DNA from: Salinispora pacifica CNR114
GTDB lineage: Bacteria; Actinomycetota; Actinomycetes; Mycobacteriales; Micromonosporaceae
Length of the DNA: 64,000 bases
Direction of reading: 5' to 3'
NCBI RefSeq assembly: GCF_000514775.1
Contig: NZ_AZWO01000008.1
Coordinates: forward strand, 145,810-209,809
Positions 61,001 to 64,000 of this stretch are shown piece after piece. The notes beneath the pieces are model-generated. The model was not told where the DNA came from and ran no database searches. It saw nothing but the letters and a program-made list of their open reading frames with translations. The first letter of the stretch is position 1, and each line of letters opens with the position of its first letter. The translations under genes and the position numbers were made by a program.

Positions 61001-62062
61001 GTGACTCCGCTCCGTACGCCAGCCTCGCAACGACGACCGCGGACATCCCGAACGGTACGACTGACGGCGGCGTTGGTCTCCCTCACCATCGCCGTGACGC
61101 CAGTCCTCACCGATCCGATCCACACCGGCCCGCACCGTCGCACCGCTGACGCGACGCCGATCCCCGCAGGCAGGGACGCGGCCTCCGACCGTGGGGACAT
61201 TGCCGCTCCGTCGCCGATGCCCCCGGCCCCGACTAGCACGCCATGGATTCCGGCAGGCCCGGTGCTGACCCGTCTGGCCAGCAGCCCTAGCACCGCACCC
61301 GCCGACACCACCAGCGGCAGGTACCAGTACGTCGAACGCCGCACCTGGTACCGCGACATCACCGGCCCATCTGGACCGGCCGGATGGCCGCAGCGCATCC
61401 GCGTCGACCAACTCTGGCGCACCGACGACGCCGCGAACTGCCGGCAGGTCAGCACCCAGATCAGCACCACCGGCTGCACCCCGGACGGTCCAGACCACAG
61501 CTGGACAAGCCAGAGCGGGGGCGACCGGTTCGACCAGCCACCACCGACCAGGGCCGCCGACCTGCGGTCCCACCTGCTCATCACCGCCGGCCCCGACCGG
61601 GACCGCCCGGGGCACCTCATCGGCGGCGTCGCGATGCTCTACGAACGTCACGCCCTCACCCGCCCGGTCCGTGCCGCGCTCCTCCGGCTCCTCGCCGAGC
61701 ACCCCGGCCTCCTCGTCCAAACCGGCGTCACCGACCGCGTCGGGCGGACCGGCATCGACATCGCCCTGCCGTACACCGACCGTTCCGGCGTGCCACGACG
61801 CGACGTCCTCACCATCGATCCGAACACCGGCCAGCTCCTCGCCGCCTTCACCACCATCACCGGTCCCGTCCCCTCCACGGATCCGCTCCTTGGGCCCCAC
61901 GCCCGGGACGCGATCGCCGCTGAAGCCGACAGCTACCGGCTCTACACTGACAGCCGCCGCACCCCGGACACCCGCACCCCGCCGGCAGGCTGCCAACACC
62001 CCGCCGTCACACGCTGCCTCACCAGCCCTTGCTCGCGGCACACCCGCTCCGACCGCGCCTGA
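61001..62062 (+). CDS. Secreted protein, possibly CU044_5270-like
   Basis: 353 residues from GTG. A signal peptide or anchor (VRLTAALVSLTIAVTPVLT, about 20-38) precedes a proline-rich linker and an exported domain with YVERRTWYRDI and RVDQLWR, a pattern seen in CU044_5270-type actinobacterial proteins of unknown role. It has no adjacent sigma factor here. The next gene starts 2 bases after its stop. Function unassigned. Confidence 0.6.
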   Translation: MTPLRTPASQRRPRTSRTVRLTAALVSLTIAVTPVLTDPIHTGPHRRTADATPIPAGRDAASDRGDIAAPSPMPPAPTSTPWIPAGPVLTRLASSPSTAPADTTSGRYQYVERRTWYRDITGPSGPAGWPQRIRVDQLWRTDDAANCRQVSTQISTTGCTPDGPDHSWTSQSGGDRFDQPPPTRAADLRSHLLITAGPDRDRPGHLIGGVAMLYERHALTRPVRAALLRLLAEHPGLLVQTGVTDRVGRTGIDIALPYTDRSGVPRRDVLTIDPNTGQLLAAFTTITGPVPSTDPLLGPHARDAIAAEADSYRLYTDSRRTPDTRTPPAGCQHPAVTRCLTSPCSRHTRSDRA

Positions 62063-62064
62063 GC

Positions 62065-62961
62065 ATGGACGATAGGGCGATGTCGTCCCCGCGTTCGTTG
62101 AAGCGCGACCAGCATCCGTCATGGGGTGACATGGTCAGCCGGGCCGAGCGAGCGAGTGTGAAGGTAAGCGAGATCGTTCACGACACCGACAAGGCACTCG
62201 TCGCCATCGGGACCCGCTGCGGGCACCGGGTGGTCGTGAAACTGCTGACCAGCCGCGACCCGTACTGGATCAGCCGGCGCGACCACGAACTCGATATGTA
62301 CTCCCGGTTCGAGGTTGATCCTCCCGGCGTCGACGTGCCCAGGCTGCTGTGGGCCGACCAGCAGCTCACCGTCCTGACCGCGCTACCCGGACAGCGGCTC
62401 TACCACGAGCGGCACCTCACCCACGACATCCCGCCAGCACAGGCCGAACTGGTCGCGGACACTGTCCAGCAGGTCACGCGGTGGGCGCCACGGCACCCGC
62501 TGCCCGAACCCGTCGACTACCACCAGCGCATCGACGACGAGCACGCGGCGCAGCTTCTCGACGGCCGCGACCAGGCAACCCTGCATACCCTCGTCGACCG
62601 CGCCGGACCTGCCCGCACAACCCAACACGGAGATCCCCTTCCCGCCAACCTCCTCATCCACGACGGCGGTTGCGGACTGATCGACTGGGAACACGCCGGC
62701 GCCTACCTGCCCGGATACGATCTTGCGCTCCTACGCGTCATCGCCACGGTCGCTAGCCCGACCCTCACTCGTGTGATCGCCCGCCGGGTCGCCGCCGCCG
62801 ACATCACCGTCCCCCACACGGTGAACTACCTGCTGCTGGTCTGCCGCGAGATCCGCATCCACCTGTCCCTGCCGCCCGGCGCGGTGATCGCCGCCCGGCT
62901 GCCCATACTGCCGACCCTGCACGTCCAGGCCCACCGCGAGCTGCGCGCCCTCACGTCGTAG
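62065..62961 (+). CDS. Aminoglycoside phosphotransferase-like kinase
   Basis: 298 residues. The APH/choline kinase fold is evident: RVVVKLLTSRDPYWISRRDHE (ATP lysine), the catalytic loop QHGDPLPANLLIH (Asp in HGD) and GLIDWEHAGAYLPGYDLALL (metal Asp). The start may be 62065 or 62080. Substrate unknown; the fold covers antibiotic kinases and small-metabolite kinases. Coupled to the preceding secreted protein. No resistance claim is made. Confidence 0.75.
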   Translation: MDDRAMSSPRSLKRDQHPSWGDMVSRAERASVKVSEIVHDTDKALVAIGTRCGHRVVVKLLTSRDPYWISRRDHELDMYSRFEVDPPGVDVPRLLWADQQLTVLTALPGQRLYHERHLTHDIPPAQAELVADTVQQVTRWAPRHPLPEPVDYHQRIDDEHAAQLLDGRDQATLHTLVDRAGPARTTQHGDPLPANLLIHDGGCGLIDWEHAGAYLPGYDLALLRVIATVASPTLTRVIARRVAAADITVPHTVNYLLLVCREIRIHLSLPPGAVIAARLPILPTLHVQAHRELRALTS

Positions 62962-63014
62962 CCGATGTGCTCGCCGACAGCTTCATGGCCCGGCAATTCC
63001 CTCGGGTTCGGCAG

Positions 63015-63701
63015 TCAGTGCAGCCCAGCTTGGCGTAGCACGTCCCGCAGCCCGTACCCATCGTCAACGACGACATCCGGCTCGAACCCCGACGTGGGCA
63101 CCGCCCGGGCGGTGCGCGACGAACGCATGAGGATCGCCGTCCCGGCTCCGGCGTGGCGGGCGCAGGCGATGTCACGGTCGATCATGTCGCCGACGAACCA
63201 ACACTTCCCGATCGGTACGCCGATCGTGTCCGCCGCGCGCCAGGCCAACTCGGGGTTCGGCTTGCGTACCCCGACCTCATCGCTGTACAACTCGGCGGCG
63301 AACAACGCACCGAGACCTACCGAGGCGAGGAAGTCCCGGTGAGCGGCCCCACTGATCGCGTTGCTCACCACGACCATCGGAATCCCACCCGCCGCCGCTG
63401 CCTGTAGTGCTTCGTTGATGCCGTCGCGTACGGTCCAGTTGTCGCCCCACGCCCACGCGTAGCTCAACGACACCGCCTCCGCCCGCACGGCAGCCCGCGC
63501 CGCCTCCGGCCACCCCACGGTGATGAACTCGTTCCAGACCTGGTCGTGGCTCGCCTCCCGCGGACCCCGTTCGCGGCTGGTGTCATCGCGCCAGCGCGAA
63601 TAACGACGGGCTCCGTCGGTGATGTCCCGGACAATCGTGTCGACCGGGACGGCGTGTCCCGTGAGGGTGTGCAGCCGCTGAACCAGGTCGGGGGGGTGTC
63701 C
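63015..63701 (-). pseudogene. HAD hydrolase interrupted by the IS110 element
   Basis: The frame reads GHPPDLVQRLHTLTGHAVPV, then SRWRDDTSRERGP (cap), VVSNAISGAAHRDFL (motif II), VRKPNPELAW (motif III) and KCWFVGDMIDRDIA (motif IV). The N-terminal DxD nucleophile is absent, and the frame meets a stop at 63702, exactly where the transposable element begins. So the gene is truncated at its 5' end by insertion. It could start at the GTG at 63518 but would lack catalysis. Confidence 0.75.
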
Positions 63702-64000
63702 CTATGGTTTTGGTCAAGCGGGGATGGGGCTTGTTGGCCGTGGTTGGTAGGGGATCTTGTCGCGGAGCATGGCGAACAGGACGTCGCAGCGGCGTCGGGC
63801 GAGGCAGATGAGGGCGGCGTTGTGGCGTTTGCCTTCGGCGCGTTTGCGGTCGTAGTAGGCGCGGCTGACGGGGTCGGTGAGGGATGCGAACGCGGCGAGG
63901 AAGAACGCGCGTTTGAGGTGTTTGTTGCCGCCTCGGGGTGGGTGTTCGCCGCGGATGCTGCTGCCGGAGCGTCGGGTGACGGGGGCGAGGCCGGCGTAGG
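63690..64000 (-). mobile_element. IS110-family insertion sequence, partial
   Basis: Everything from about 63690 to the right edge belongs to an insertion element that cuts the HAD gene. Its 3' end lies just inside a GC-poor tail. The other end and the target site are outside the window. Confidence 0.8.
63714..64000 (-). CDS. IS110-family transposase, C-terminal part
   Basis: 95 residues visible, the C-terminal transposase_20 domain: YAGLAPVTRRSGSS, GEHPPRGGNKHLKRAFFLAA, DPVSRAYYDRKRAEGKRHN and AALICLARRRCDVLFAMLRD. These are the conserved parts of IS110 transposases, which act by a DEDD/RuvC-like mechanism without terminal inverted repeats. Truncated by the window edge; the stop TGA is at 63714. 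Confidence 0.9.
   Translation of the reverse strand, partial: YAGLAPVTRRSGSSIRGEHPPRGGNKHLKRAFFLAAFASLTDPVSRAYYDRKRAEGKRHNAALICLARRRCDVLFAMLRDKIPYQPRPTSPIPA

Noticed and set aside
1..64000. CRISPR array or rRNA genes
   Set aside because: No regularly spaced repeats of 25-40 bases and no rRNA sequence noticed anywhere in the window.

Overview
High-GC actinobacterial DNA, probably Micromonosporaceae (inferred from codon use, frequent GTG starts and the gene families). The left 2.7 kb looks chromosomal: a lipoprotein, a methylthioadenosine phosphorylase, a YqgE/AlgH protein and tRNA-Ala(GGC). A tyrosine recombinase starts 0.7 kb after the tRNA, and nearly everything from there to about 59.6 kb reads as one large integrative and conjugative element (ICE). 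No second copy of the tRNA 3' end was recognised by eye, so the right attachment site is probably beyond the window.

Layout. 2.8-4.6 kb: candidate attachment region, structured leader, small ORF and integrase. 4.7-7.1 kb: relaxase and MobC-like accessory protein on the minus strand, facing a 54-bp perfect palindrome (candidate oriT). 7.2-14.3 kb: small unknown proteins, a ParB-like protein, then an overlapping DNA-modification operon: a Mom-like protein (frameshifted), a DNA methyltransferase and a DpdA/TGT-like transglycosylase. 14.3-23.9 kb: an SpdB/DUF2637-like membrane protein behind a second copy of the integrase leader, HTH proteins including a likely excisionase, a relaxase homologue lacking its histidines, DUF4913, a PAPS-reductase-like PP-loop protein and unknown proteins. 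24.0-24.15 kb: candidate structured RNA with a strong terminator. 33.7 down to 24.2 kb (minus): type IV secretion operon (VirB2-like, VirB8-like, VirB6, SCO6880/PrgI-like, VirB4, VirD4/TraG) ending in a primase fused to a PP2C phosphatase domain. 34.0-46.1 kb (plus): lipoprotein, transglycosylase/M23 peptidase, a third degenerate relaxase-like protein, small proteins and a giant methylase-helicase. 46.4-59.6 kb: prepilin peptidase, two winged-helix regulators and a complete Tad/Flp-type pilus operon ending in a LysM-BTAD membrane regulator.

59.6-64 kb is a scar region: a purF lacking its N-terminus abuts a HAD phosphatase lacking its N-terminus, followed by a secreted protein, an aminoglycoside-phosphotransferase-like kinase, and another HAD gene cut by an IS110-family element that runs off the right edge.

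As a whole: integrase and excisionase control integration; relaxase, MobC and oriT process DNA; VirD4 and the VirB-like channel export it, with the muralytic enzyme opening the wall; the primase and the methylase-helicase probably act during establishment; Mom, methyltransferase and DpdA-like enzymes would chemically mark the element's DNA against restriction; the Tad pilus may provide mating contact. Functions of whole systems are inferred from families and context, not measured.
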